This document shows positions 34,773 through 42,604 of a stretch of DNA of 64,000 nucleotides, one piece after another. The stretch comes from DALYJJ01 sp033763935. Lineage in GTDB: Bacteria; Acidobacteriota; Terriglobia; Bryobacterales; Bryobacteraceae. The notes beneath the pieces are model-generated. The model saw only the letters and a program-made list of their open reading frames with translations, was not told the DNA's origin and did no database searches. The DNA lies in the NCBI GenBank assembly GCA_033763935.1, contig JANRJO010000057.1:62001-126000 (forward strand), written 5' to 3'. A program made the translations under genes and the position numbers. The first letter of the stretch is position 1; each line of letters opens with the position of its first letter.

Positions 34773-36665
34773 CTAATCGGGACTTCCGTCGCGAACGATG
34801 AGCAGGGGCATATCCAGCGCGTGACGTACTTCATTAATTGTAGCCCCGAAAACGATGTCCTGCAATCCTTTATGCCCATGGGCACCCATCACAATGAGAT
34901 CCGGCTTCAGCTCTCGGGCGAAGCGCACGATCTCATGGCTGGGCGTCTTGGCGTGGAGGACGACAAGTTCGCTGTCTACGCCCTGTTGGCTCAATGTCTG
35001 CTGAATGCCTTCGAAGTAGGCACGGCCGGCCTCGATCTCATGCGAGGCGGCCTGGGGTCCGTACCACTGGCTGGTGACGCCCTCCTCGATGTGCAGAAGA
35101 TAGACACGGGCCCCGTGGGGCCGCGCCATGGCCACGGCGTGGTCCAGGGCCGCCGCGTCTCGGCTGGAGTGGTCCAGCGGCAGTAGAATCCGGCGATACC
35201 GGGGACCGGCCCCGGGAGCGGGCAGCGAGGGGAGCGCGGCGGGTCCGGGGGCGCTCCGCCTTAACCAGGCGGGAAGCCATGGATCGAGCGTGATGTAGCC
35301 GAGCAGCGCGGCAATTCCCCCGAGAACCGGCACGGCGACCAGCAGAACCAGCCAGCGGTAGTCGCCTGCGGCGCCGATCCACTCCGACAGCTTCCCGACC
35401 ACGAGCCACAGGTTCAGCCCGACGATCACTGCGGCGGCGACCCAGGCGAGCACTTTCACCCAACGCGCGTTGGCGAAGGGGCCCATGCGCCGGCCGTCGC
35501 TGGTGAAGCGGATGAGCGGAATGACGGCGAAGGGCAACTGCAGGCTCAGCACCACCTGGCTCAGGATCAGGAGTTGGTAGGTTCCCTGTTCGCCGGCGGT
35601 GGTGATGGTAATGACGGCCGGAATCACGGCGACCAGGCGTGTGATCAGCCGCCGCAGCCAGGGGCGCATGCGGAAGTTGAGGAAGCCCTCCATGACGATT
35701 TGCCCCGCCATGGTGCCGGTGATTGTGGACGACTGGCCCGAAGCGAGCAGCGCGATGGCGAAGGCGGCGGAGGCGAGACCTGTGCCGAGCAGAGGCGCGA
35801 GCAGCAGGTGTGCCTCCTTGATCTCAGTGACGAGGATGCCGCGCTGAAAGAAGACCGAGCCGGCGAGCACGAGGATGGCCGCGTTCACCAGGAGTGCGCC
35901 GTTCAACGCGACCACGGAATCGATCAAGTTATACTTGCAAGCCTGTCGCTTAGACCGTTCATCGTTCTGGACTTGCCGCGTCTGGACCAACGCCGAGTGG
36001 AGGTACAGGTTGTGCGGCATGACGGTGGCGCCCAGGATGCCGATGGCGACGTACAGGCTTTCCCGGTTGATGCGCGGAACCAGCCCGGTCAGCACGTCGG
36101 AGAACACCGGCTGCGCCAGGACAATCTGCACCAGGAAGCAGACGCCGATGATCGTGACGAAGGCCAGAATGATGCTCTCGAGGATGCGGATGCCGAAGCG
36201 CGTAAACCAGAGGATGAGCAGCGTGTCGGCCGCCATGAGCACTACGCCGGCCACGAGCGGCAGACCGAACAACAGGTTCAGGCCGATGGCCGCGCCGAGC
36301 ACTTCGGCGAGGTCGGTGGCGGCGATGGCGATCTCGCAGAGAATCCACAACGCCCAGGAGATCGGCCGGGGGTAGGCGTCGCGGCAGGCCTGCGCGAGGT
36401 CGCGGCCGGCGACGATGCCCAGACGCGCGGAGAGCGTCTGCAGCAGAATCGCCATGAGGTTGGACATGACCAACACCCACAGCAACTGATAACCGAACCG
36501 CGCGCCGCCCTCGAGATCGGTGGCCCAATTGCCCGGGTCCATGTAGCCCACCGACACCAGGTACGCCGGGCCGGCGAAGGCGAACATCCGCCGCCAGATG
36601 GAGGGCTGCGTGGTGGAGACGCTGGCGTGGATTTCCGGTAGCGAGGCAGCCGGGCGCTCAATCAT
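34773..36665 (-). CDS. Nramp-family Mn/Fe transporter fused to a UspA domain
   Basis: A 630-residue fusion. Residues about 25-460 form an Nramp/MntH transporter: DPGNWATDLEGG is the metal-binding helix 1 motif, GATVMPHNLYLHSAL the helix 6 motif, and GQSSTITGTMAGQ a further signature; eleven or so membrane helices are expected. From about residue 488 a universal stress protein domain follows (RYRRILLPLDHSSRDAAALDHAV), including the ATP-binding GAHGHKGLQDIVFGAT loop. MntH normally ends after the membrane part at about 410-440 residues. It imports Mn2+ or Fe2+ with protons; the cytosolic nucleotide-binding domain may gate transport, as inferred for other transporter-USP fusions. Confidence 0.93.
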   Translation of the reverse strand: MIERPAASLPEIHASVSTTQPSIWRRMFAFAGPAYLVSVGYMDPGNWATDLEGGARFGYQLLWVLVMSNLMAILLQTLSARLGIVAGRDLAQACRDAYPRPISWALWILCEIAIAATDLAEVLGAAIGLNLLFGLPLVAGVVLMAADTLLILWFTRFGIRILESIILAFVTIIGVCFLVQIVLAQPVFSDVLTGLVPRINRESLYVAIGILGATVMPHNLYLHSALVQTRQVQNDERSKRQACKYNLIDSVVALNGALLVNAAILVLAGSVFFQRGILVTEIKEAHLLLAPLLGTGLASAAFAIALLASGQSSTITGTMAGQIVMEGFLNFRMRPWLRRLITRLVAVIPAVITITTAGEQGTYQLLILSQVVLSLQLPFAVIPLIRFTSDGRRMGPFANARWVKVLAWVAAAVIVGLNLWLVVGKLSEWIGAAGDYRWLVLLVAVPVLGGIAALLGYITLDPWLPAWLRRSAPGPAALPSLPAPGAGPRYRRILLPLDHSSRDAAALDHAVAMARPHGARVYLLHIEEGVTSQWYGPQAASHEIEAGRAYFEGIQQTLSQQGVDSELVVLHAKTPSHEIVRFARELKPDLIVMGAHGHKGLQDIVFGATINEVRHALDMPLLIVRDGSPD

Positions 36666-36681
36666 GGTTACTCTTAGCTCG

Positions 36682-36714
36682 TTAACTATAGTTTATTAGG
36701 GTGCCCGCCGTCAA
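36682..36714 (-). promoter_or_regulatory. Sigma-70-type promoter with palindrome, ahead of the Nramp-UspA gene
   Basis: On the minus strand TTGACG (36714-36709), 18 bases, TATAGT (36690-36685). A near-perfect palindrome TAAACTATAGTTAA (36695-36682; 12 of 14 bases symmetric) covers the -10 box, which is where a metal-responsive repressor would act. The leader would be about 13 bases. Confidence 0.6.
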
Positions 36715-36725
36715 GGATCGTGCTG

Positions 36726-37682
36726 TCACAGGAAAAAGACCCGGTAGCGAACCGCCCCGGCGAGGCGCCAGAAGATGGCCGCAGGTGGGATCAGCAGGGA
36801 CGTCACGACCATCTCCGCAATGTGAGAGAGCGACTTTGAGGTATCGGCCAGCCGCCGGGCGCAGAAAACGCTGACTGCCAGCAGCCAGACGATGAGGCCG
36901 GCGTGAAAGAGGCTCTCGGCGCCCCGCGCGGCGGCGCCGAGCGAAACAGCAAGCGAACCCAGCATGGCGTAATGCAGCCAGGGCGGGCGGCTCTGCACGT
37001 ACTGACGGTAGAGCTGCGGATGCTTCTTATACAGCAGCGCGTTGAAGAGGTTCTTGCGCTGCTCCAGAAGGCTGACGCCCCAGGGTGCGGGACGGATGGG
37101 ATGGACGACGATGGCGAGGGGCGCTTCGCAGCAAACGCCGCCCGCCGCGAGGAGGCGAAAGTGGAGATCGCTATCCTCGCGCCAGGCGATGGTGAAGTGT
37201 TCATCGAAGCCGCCGACCTTCTGGAGCGCCGCGCGGCGGTAGAAGCAATTGGCGGTGACGAAGGCGGCGTCAGCGAGACGGGCTGCGTTCCTCTGGTAAT
37301 CCGTGGGTATTTCGGGCAGGGGCAGGATGACGCGGCCCGAGGCGCCATCGGCATCGAGCAGCGCTCTGAGTCCTTCGGCCAGCCAGTGCTCGTGCGGGAT
37401 GCAGTCGTCGTCGGTGAAGGCGATCACCTCCGCACTCGCCGCACGCCAGCCGGCAGTACGGGCCGCTGCCGGACCTCGCTGCCGGCCCCGCACGTATTGC
37501 AACCGGATCTTGTGGTTTGCGGCGAAGCGGGCCATCAGGCGCTGCACCGCCGCCTCGGCGCCGTCGTCGACCACGACGACTTCGAAGTCCTCGGGGGGCA
37601 TGCGTTGGTACATGAGGGCCGTGAGACAACGCTCGAGCAGCTTGGCGCGTCGGTAGGTCGGCACCACCACGGAGCACTTCAT
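36726..37682 (-). CDS. Family 2 glycosyltransferase with C-terminal membrane segments
   Basis: A 318-residue GT2 enzyme. KCSVVVPTYRRAKLLERCL begins the nucleotide-binding fold, followed by VVVVDDGAE and AFTDDDCIPHEHWL with the metal-binding DxD; GFDEHFTIAWREDSDLHFRL carries the ED/EDxD acceptor-side motif. Two or more hydrophobic segments near the end (LGSLAVSLGAA, AGLIVWLLAVSVF, VVTSLLIPPAAIF) anchor it in the membrane. The ATG at 37682 overlaps the carbamoyltransferase stop in ATGA, so they are coupled. The longer frame upstream lies inside the carbamoyltransferase gene and is rejected. The sugar donor is unknown. Confidence 0.88.
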   Translation of the reverse strand: MKCSVVVPTYRRAKLLERCLTALMYQRMPPEDFEVVVVDDGAEAAVQRLMARFAANHKIRLQYVRGRQRGPAAARTAGWRAASAEVIAFTDDDCIPHEHWLAEGLRALLDADGASGRVILPLPEIPTDYQRNAARLADAAFVTANCFYRRAALQKVGGFDEHFTIAWREDSDLHFRLLAAGGVCCEAPLAIVVHPIRPAPWGVSLLEQRKNLFNALLYKKHPQLYRQYVQSRPPWLHYAMLGSLAVSLGAAARGAESLFHAGLIVWLLAVSVFCARRLADTSKSLSHIAEMVVTSLLIPPAAIFWRLAGAVRYRVFFL

Positions 37683-39394
37683 TGCTTCTTCTCGAGCAGG
37701 AACGGGCCGATCGCGAGCGCGTCGAGCGGCGTGGTCCAGAAGGATTCGAGCGCATCGCGCGGTGTGGCGACAATCGGCTGGCTGCGCGTGTTGAATGATG
37801 TATTGATCAGGACGGGCACGCCCGTGCGCCGGGCGAAGGCGGCGATCAGATCGTAGTAGAGCGGGTGCCGTTCGCGTTGGATGGTCTGGATGCGGGCCGT
37901 GCCGTCGATATGGACGGCGGAGGGGATGACGTCTTCTTTTCCCGGCGCGACCTTGTCGACGAACAGCATGAAGGGCGACGGGCGCGCCGGGTGAAACCAT
38001 TCCGCCGCTTGATGAGCGAGCACTACGGGTGCGACCGGCCGGAACTCTTCGCGGCCCTTGATGTCGTTCATGCGTTCTTTCATCCAGGGGAGCAAGGGCG
38101 AGGCGAGGATGGAGCGGGCGCCGAGCGCGCGCGGCCCGAACTCCATGCGCCCCTGGAACCAGCCGAGAACCCTGCCGGCGGCGAGCAGTTCGGCCGCCTT
38201 CTCGACCAGGCTCGCAGGGCGGCAATAGGGGACGCCGGCCCACCGCATCAGCTCCTCGATCTCGTCGTCACTGTAGGCGGGCCCGAGGTACGCATCGCGC
38301 ATGCGCCAGGGACGGGTGTCGTCGCGACGGGCGTCGGCATCCACTACGAGTGCGGCGCCTAACGCCGTGCCAGCGTCGCCGGCGGCGGGTTGCACCCACA
38401 GTTCCTCGAACGGCCCTTCGTCGCGCAGCCGGGCGTTCATTACGCAGTTCAAAGCCACGCCGCCTGCCAGGCAGAGCGACCGGACATCGGTAGAGGAGTG
38501 CAGCCACCGCACCAGACACAACACCGTCTCTTCGAGCACCTGCTGGAGGCTGGCGGCGAGATCGAAATGACGCTCTTCGAGAGGCGCCCCCTTGCGGCGG
38601 GGCTCGCCGAACGAGGCTGCGAGCGCCGTCGCTCCGATGGCATAGCATCCGTTCGAGAGCACCCGCACCATGCGCCGGAACTCGGCTGCGAAGCGCGGCC
38701 GCCCGTATGAGGCGAGCGCCATCACCTTGTACTCGTCCGAGGATGGAAGGAACCCGAGGTACTCGGTGACCTGCTCATAGAGGAGGCCCAGCGAGTGCGG
38801 CATGTGGACCTCCTGGAGGGGTGAGAGACGGGAGCCGCTTGCGGTCCAGTAGGTGGTGGTCGCCTTCTCGCCGCGGCCGTCGAGGACCAGGACGGCGGCC
38901 TCTTCAAACGGCGAGGGAAGAAACGCGCTGGCGGCATGCGCGAGGTGATGCGGCACGAAGTGCCAACGCCAGGGCCCGTCGTGCCGTGCGCCCTCGAACC
39001 GCTCGCGCACGTGGTGCGGCGCGCCGCCGGCGAGTTGCCGTGGCGCGTTCACCAGGTACGAGTAGAAGAGAGGGGACCAGGGCGATTCCCAACCGTCCTG
39101 CGGGTGGGCCGCGCTCGGGTGCACGGGTAAGGTCACCGTGTCGGGCGGCGTGTGGTAGAGCGATGGCGCGAACGAGTATCCGACGTGGTGAACGTCGTTG
39201 AGCTGAATGCCGGCCTGGCGGAGGCAGAAGTCGATGGCAAGGAACGGAAGCTCATAGGCGGTGAAGGGCGTCGCCCGCTTGGCGTGCTTCGCCCGCGTGA
39301 AACGCTCTTCTTCGGCCGCGGCGATGACGATGCCGTCTTGCACCAGGCAGGCGGATGAATCGTGATAGGCGGCATTAATGCCGAGGGTGTACAT
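37679..39394 (-). CDS. Carbamoyltransferase (NodU/CmcH family)
   Basis: A 571-residue O-carbamoyltransferase. MYTLGINAAYHDSSACLV and IAAAEEERFTRAKHAKR match the N-terminal TsaD-like domain that makes carbamoyl adenylate; HHLAHAASAF contains the metal-binding His pair. The C-terminal domain (about 370-571) shows LAGGVALNCVMN, GDAGTALGAAL, FGPRALGARSILA and LINTSFNTRSQPIV. Such enzymes put a carbamoyl group on sugars of Nod factors, polysaccharides or antibiotics. With a membrane-bound GT2 directly coupled, modification of a cell-surface glycan is likely, while other genes for a natural product are missing. The ATG at 39394 matches the family start; the longer frame to 40150 overlaps the divergent gene. 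Confidence 0.92.
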   Translation of the reverse strand: MYTLGINAAYHDSSACLVQDGIVIAAAEEERFTRAKHAKRATPFTAYELPFLAIDFCLRQAGIQLNDVHHVGYSFAPSLYHTPPDTVTLPVHPSAAHPQDGWESPWSPLFYSYLVNAPRQLAGGAPHHVRERFEGARHDGPWRWHFVPHHLAHAASAFLPSPFEEAAVLVLDGRGEKATTTYWTASGSRLSPLQEVHMPHSLGLLYEQVTEYLGFLPSSDEYKVMALASYGRPRFAAEFRRMVRVLSNGCYAIGATALAASFGEPRRKGAPLEERHFDLAASLQQVLEETVLCLVRWLHSSTDVRSLCLAGGVALNCVMNARLRDEGPFEELWVQPAAGDAGTALGAALVVDADARRDDTRPWRMRDAYLGPAYSDDEIEELMRWAGVPYCRPASLVEKAAELLAAGRVLGWFQGRMEFGPRALGARSILASPLLPWMKERMNDIKGREEFRPVAPVVLAHQAAEWFHPARPSPFMLFVDKVAPGKEDVIPSAVHIDGTARIQTIQRERHPLYYDLIAAFARRTGVPVLINTSFNTRSQPIVATPRDALESFWTTPLDALAIGPFLLEKKQ

Positions 39395-39574
39395 GCCCGG
39401 TTCCACTTCGGCGGCGCTGCGGGTTTGTAGGGCCGCCTGTAACAAATAGGACTCGTACGCCGCAGTATCGTTTCTTCGCGTGAATGTCGCCGCGTGCCCG
39501 GGCCTATTCAGGGCTAAGGGGCGCTCCGGTAACGGCCGATAGAAGTAAGAACTGCCGTATTGAAGGAAGAGTCT

Positions 39575-40195
39575 ATGTCTTACATCGAGTATGTTACCGG
39601 TGGCAGGGAGGCCGATGAGGTTTTGACCGATCTTGCCGAAGCGAACAACTTCACGCTTGCGGATCTGGAGGAGAACCGCGCGGGGCGCATCAGCGGCCCG
39701 CAGCGCCAGCGCCTCTACGCGAGGGCACTTGCGCCGTTGCGTTATACGGGAGGAGCACTCCTCGGCTGGCTGATCGCCTGCGGCATCGTCAAGGTTCTGG
39801 TGCCGGACATCGTACTTACCGTGCTGGCACTGCTGGGCGCGAAGACCTTTCTGGTGGTCTTCTGGGGTATCACGCTGCCCTGCGTGCTGGCCTTCCTTGC
39901 TTCGGCGGTGAAGAGCGTGCGCCTGGTGACTCTGCTGCAGGGGGATCTGCGGGACGGCAAGGCCGCTCATATCGAGGGGCGCATCACCACCAGCCGCGAG
40001 GATGTCGACGGGCTTGGCCTCGAGAAGTTCCACCAGCAGAAGAACACGCAGCGCGCCTACGTCTTCCAGGACTGGCGATTTGACGTGGACGAGGACGCGA
40101 TGAAGGCCCTGCGCCCGGGTTTGCGCTACCGGCTCTACTACGCGCCCCAAAGCACATTGCTGCTCTCCATTGAGCCGGCGCCGGCGAATCGGTAG
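39575..40195 (+). CDS. Hypothetical membrane protein, 206 residues
   Basis: I do not recognise the family. An N-terminal cytosolic part (MSYIEYVTGGREADEVLTDL, then a helix with RGRISGPQRQRLYARALAPL-like basic residues) leads to two membrane helices (GALLGWLIACGIVKVLV, TFLVVFWGITLPCVLAFLASAV). The C-terminal half is soluble and beta-rich (HIEGRITTSREDVD, AYVFQDWRFDVDEDAMKALRPGLRYRLYYAP), a layout like small membrane-anchored proteins with a PH-like tail. The ATG at 39575 has GGAAG at a suitable distance. It forms a likely operon with the gene at 40212, 16 bases away, which has a similar two-helix layout. Confidence 0.65.
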   Translation: MSYIEYVTGGREADEVLTDLAEANNFTLADLEENRAGRISGPQRQRLYARALAPLRYTGGALLGWLIACGIVKVLVPDIVLTVLALLGAKTFLVVFWGITLPCVLAFLASAVKSVRLVTLLQGDLRDGKAAHIEGRITTSREDVDGLGLEKFHQQKNTQRAYVFQDWRFDVDEDAMKALRPGLRYRLYYAPQSTLLLSIEPAPANR

Positions 40196-40211
40196 CGCCG
40201 CCGGCCTCTCT

Positions 40212-40898
40212 ATGCCCCGCTACCACATCCACAGCCGACCGCTGCTTGAAGGCGAGCGGCTGGACCTCCGACGGCAGGCGCTGGAGGCGGAGCGGTTCAT
40301 GTTGGAAGCCCATCGGCGTGCTGTCCGCGCGGCCGCTCTTCGCGGATTCGCTGTTGCCGTCGTGCTCGCGTTGGTCTGGTGGGTGACGATCGCGCGCGAC
40401 GCCGACCGCGCCAAGAGCCTCGCTGCGACCGCAGGCTCCCTGGCGGTGTACTTACTCTTCACCTGCTGGGACTTACTCGAGGCGTGGAAGCGTGTGACGG
40501 CCATTCGCAGCGCGTGGTCGGAGACCATCCGGCGATCCGAGGCCGCGCCCGTAATTGAGCTGTCCGTGGAGCCTCTTCGTGCGTGGAATACCGGGTTCTC
40601 CTGGCTGCTGGACGCCGGTGAGGGTTGGGGCCTCCTGCTCGATCCCGAGGGGCGCGACGAGATTCCCGAGCGGATGGTGATCCGTCAGACGGCCAGCGGG
40701 ATTGTCTGGACGGACTACGAAGGCGCGCCGGCGCCGCACACGACCCTTGACTTCGACTGGGGGACCCTGCCCGACGATCATCCGCTCCTCGAATCCTGCG
40801 GCCCGGCCTTGTTCCGTCTCGGTCCGGACCCTGCCGCCTCCATCCTGGCTTTCGAAGACGGCCGATTTCCGCTCGGTGCTTCGCCCCGAAATTCGTGA
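40212..40898 (+). CDS. Hypothetical membrane protein, 228 residues
   Basis: Unrecognised. A charged N-terminal helix (EGERLDLRRQALEAERFMLEAHRRAVRAA) is followed by two membrane helices (FAVAVVLALVWWVTIA, AGSLAVYLLFTCWDLLEAW). A soluble C-terminal half contains FSWLLDAGEGWGLLLDPEGRDEIPERM. It resembles its upstream neighbour in plan, not obviously in sequence. The ATG at 40212 is chosen; the extra 14 residues from 40170 overlap the upstream gene. Confidence 0.62.
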   Translation: MPRYHIHSRPLLEGERLDLRRQALEAERFMLEAHRRAVRAAALRGFAVAVVLALVWWVTIARDADRAKSLAATAGSLAVYLLFTCWDLLEAWKRVTAIRSAWSETIRRSEAAPVIELSVEPLRAWNTGFSWLLDAGEGWGLLLDPEGRDEIPERMVIRQTASGIVWTDYEGAPAPHTTLDFDWGTLPDDHPLLESCGPALFRLGPDPAASILAFEDGRFPLGASPRNS

Positions 40899-40949
40899 CA
40901 CTTACTTAGTGCCAGGTCACGCTTGCAAGAAATTAATCCCGACACTGAG

Positions 40950-40978
40950 TTGCCTTTTCCCAATTCCTGCTGTATTCT
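40950..40978 (+). promoter_or_regulatory. Sigma-70-type promoter upstream of the tRNA-Val-like sequence
   Basis: TTGCCT (40950-40955), 17 bases, TATTCT (40973-40978). A transcript from about 40985 would carry an AGGAG site and an ATG at 41000, then the tRNA-like element. The 40899-40949 stretch holds a small CACT/AGTG inverted repeat and nothing else I can name. Confidence 0.5.
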
Positions 40979-41098
40979 TAGTCCTGGCAGGAGACACTTA
41001 TGCGGCACCTATGCCAATGGTCGAGATTCAAAACTCTCACCGGCGCGGCTTCCCTGAAGCACCGCGTGCCGGCAGGCGCCGTGTCTTTTGCCGACCTG

Positions 41099-41172
41099 CT
41101 GGATATAGCTCAAACGGTAAGAGCAACAGCCTCACAAGCTGTCGGCTGCGGGTTCGATTCCCGCTATCCCAC
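41099..41172 (+). tRNA. tRNA-Val-like sequence (anticodon CAC), defective acceptor stem
   Basis: D-stem GCTC (41108-41111)/GAGC (41121-41124), anticodon stem ACAGC (41126-41130)/GCTGT (41138-41142) with CAC at 41133-41135, and T-arm GCGGG TTCGATT CCCGC (41148-41164) are all perfect. The acceptor is not: CTGGATA faces TATCCCA, giving only five pairs in register, or six with a bulged C at 41168. The 3' end reads CTA, not CCA. It could be a real tRNA-Val needing repair, a pseudogene or a tRNA-like regulatory element. The 41173-41394 stretch holds no gene that I can support. Confidence 0.6.
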
Positions 41173-41394
41173 TAGCCTGGAAAGCTAGCCACTCAACTAA
41201 CAACATGGGGCGTTCCGCTTCGGCGAGGGCCGGTAGCGCAGGCGCTGTTTGCCTGTAGAACTGTCCTCCGCAGCGGGCCGCCGGTTCTGCGCGGAATTCG
41301 AAACTGCCGCCGCGGCCGGTATGTGCGCGGCGGCTCCTGATCTCCGCCCGGCAGGCGGGCCGCGAGGCGGAATTCCCCGTGTTGATCCAGAGAA

Positions 41395-41406
41395 AAAGGA
41401 GGTGAT
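41395..41406 (+). promoter_or_regulatory. Unusually complete Shine-Dalgarno site of the SPFH gene
   Basis: AAAGGAGGTGAT is a 12-base match to the complement of the usual 16S rRNA 3' end. It ends four bases before the ATG at 41411 and decides that start over in-frame codons farther upstream (from 41249). Confidence 0.8.
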
Positions 41407-41410
41407 TTTC

Positions 41411-42532
41411 ATGCTCTGGAAGCGAATTGCAGTTGGAGATACACAGCGCGCGATGGTCATTCGGGACGGCCGGTTCGACCGGATCCTGATGCCCGGCGTG
41501 CACGTGCTCTGGAAGGCGCCCTTCGCCTCGCTCGAGGTGGAACTGTACGGCATCCGCCAGACGGTTCTCACCAACTCCTGGACGGACTTCGTGGTGAAGG
41601 AGCGGCCTGACATCGTGGAGCGTCACTTCGTGCTGGCCGAAACCGGCGACGCCGAAGTGGCGATGGTCACGGTGGACGGCAAACTCGCGCGGGTGATCGC
41701 GCCTGCGAAGCGTGCTCTGTTCTGGAAAGACGCAGGGCGCATCGAGGTGCAGGTGGTGAACGTGCTCGCCTCGCCCGAAGTGCCTCGGGATCGCCTGGCG
41801 GCCCTGGAGCGGCTCGGCGCTGCTGAAGCGCAGGCACTCTTCGTTCAGGTGGACGAAGGGAAGCTGGGCTTGCTGTCGCTCGCGAACCGCGAGTTGCAGA
41901 CGCTCGGACGCGGGCGCTACGGCTTCTGGCTGGGCGCCGGGAATCCCCGCGTCGAAGTCCTCGACACGCGGAAGCAGGCGATCGAAGTCACCGGTCAGGA
42001 AATCCTGACGCGTGACAAGGTCTCCATCCGCGTGAACGCGCTGGCGGAGTATGAAGTCGCCTCCGCGCTGGAGGCTCGGCTGAAGGTCAAGGATCTTCAG
42101 GAACACCTGTACCGCACCCTGCAGCTGGCGGTGCGCAAGACGCTCGGCCGCAAGACGCTGGAAGAGATTCTGGCGGACAAGACGAGCGTCGACGCGTCGG
42201 TGGCGGAGGCGGTGCGCGAGGAGATCTCGCGCCTCGGCGTCCGTGTCGGCGAAATCGCGGTGAAGGACATCATCGTGCCCGGTGAGATGCGGGAGATCCT
42301 GAACCGTGTGGTGGCGGCGGAGAAGGAGGCGCAGGCCAATCTCATCCGGCGTCGCGAGGAGACCGCCGCGACGCGGTCCCTGTTGAACACCGCCAAGCTG
42401 ATGGAGGACAACCCCATCCTGGTGCGGTTGAAGGAGCTGGAGACGCTGGAGAACCTGGTCGAGAAGGTGGACCGGGTGACGGTGTCGGGCGGGTTCGACT
42501 CGATGTTGACGGACCTGCTGGCCAGCAAGTAA
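41411..42532 (+). CDS. SPFH-domain protein, slipin/stomatin-like
   Basis: A 373-residue SPFH protein. The N-terminus MLWKRIAVGDTQRAMVIRDGRFDRILMPG is not a clear membrane anchor; the SPFH fold is visible in VLDTRKQAIEVTGQEILTRDKVSIRVNALAEYEV, LYRTLQLAVRKTLGRKTLEEIL and VRVGEIAVKDIIVPGEMREILNRVVAAEKEAQANLIRRREETAATRSL, ending in a coiled-coil segment. The stretch from about 60 to 200 is extra compared with standard slipins of about 250 residues. Slipins scaffold membrane domains and modulate proteases, but the lack of a strong N-terminal hydrophobic segment suggests peripheral membrane association. No NfeD-type partner is adjacent. Confidence 0.85.
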   Translation: MLWKRIAVGDTQRAMVIRDGRFDRILMPGVHVLWKAPFASLEVELYGIRQTVLTNSWTDFVVKERPDIVERHFVLAETGDAEVAMVTVDGKLARVIAPAKRALFWKDAGRIEVQVVNVLASPEVPRDRLAALERLGAAEAQALFVQVDEGKLGLLSLANRELQTLGRGRYGFWLGAGNPRVEVLDTRKQAIEVTGQEILTRDKVSIRVNALAEYEVASALEARLKVKDLQEHLYRTLQLAVRKTLGRKTLEEILADKTSVDASVAEAVREEISRLGVRVGEIAVKDIIVPGEMREILNRVVAAEKEAQANLIRRREETAATRSLLNTAKLMEDNPILVRLKELETLENLVEKVDRVTVSGGFDSMLTDLLASK

Positions 42533-42569
42533 GCCGGAGGCTGCTCTTCCCAGGAGGAGCGGCCCCGGC
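42533..42569 (+). terminator. Hairpin after the SPFH gene, probable terminator
   Basis: GCCGGAGGCTGCTC (42533-42546) pairs with GAGCGGCCCCGGC (42557-42569), with one bulge and one wobble pair, and is followed by CATTTCTTCAC, only moderately T-rich. It begins at the stop codon. Confidence 0.5.
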
Positions 42570-42604
42570 CATTTCTTCACTTACTACTCTGAGATACTGA
42601 GCCC

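Noticed and set aside
37683..38243. Upstream extension of the GT2 frame
   Set aside because: It lies wholly inside the carbamoyltransferase gene, and the conserved GT2 start begins at 37682.
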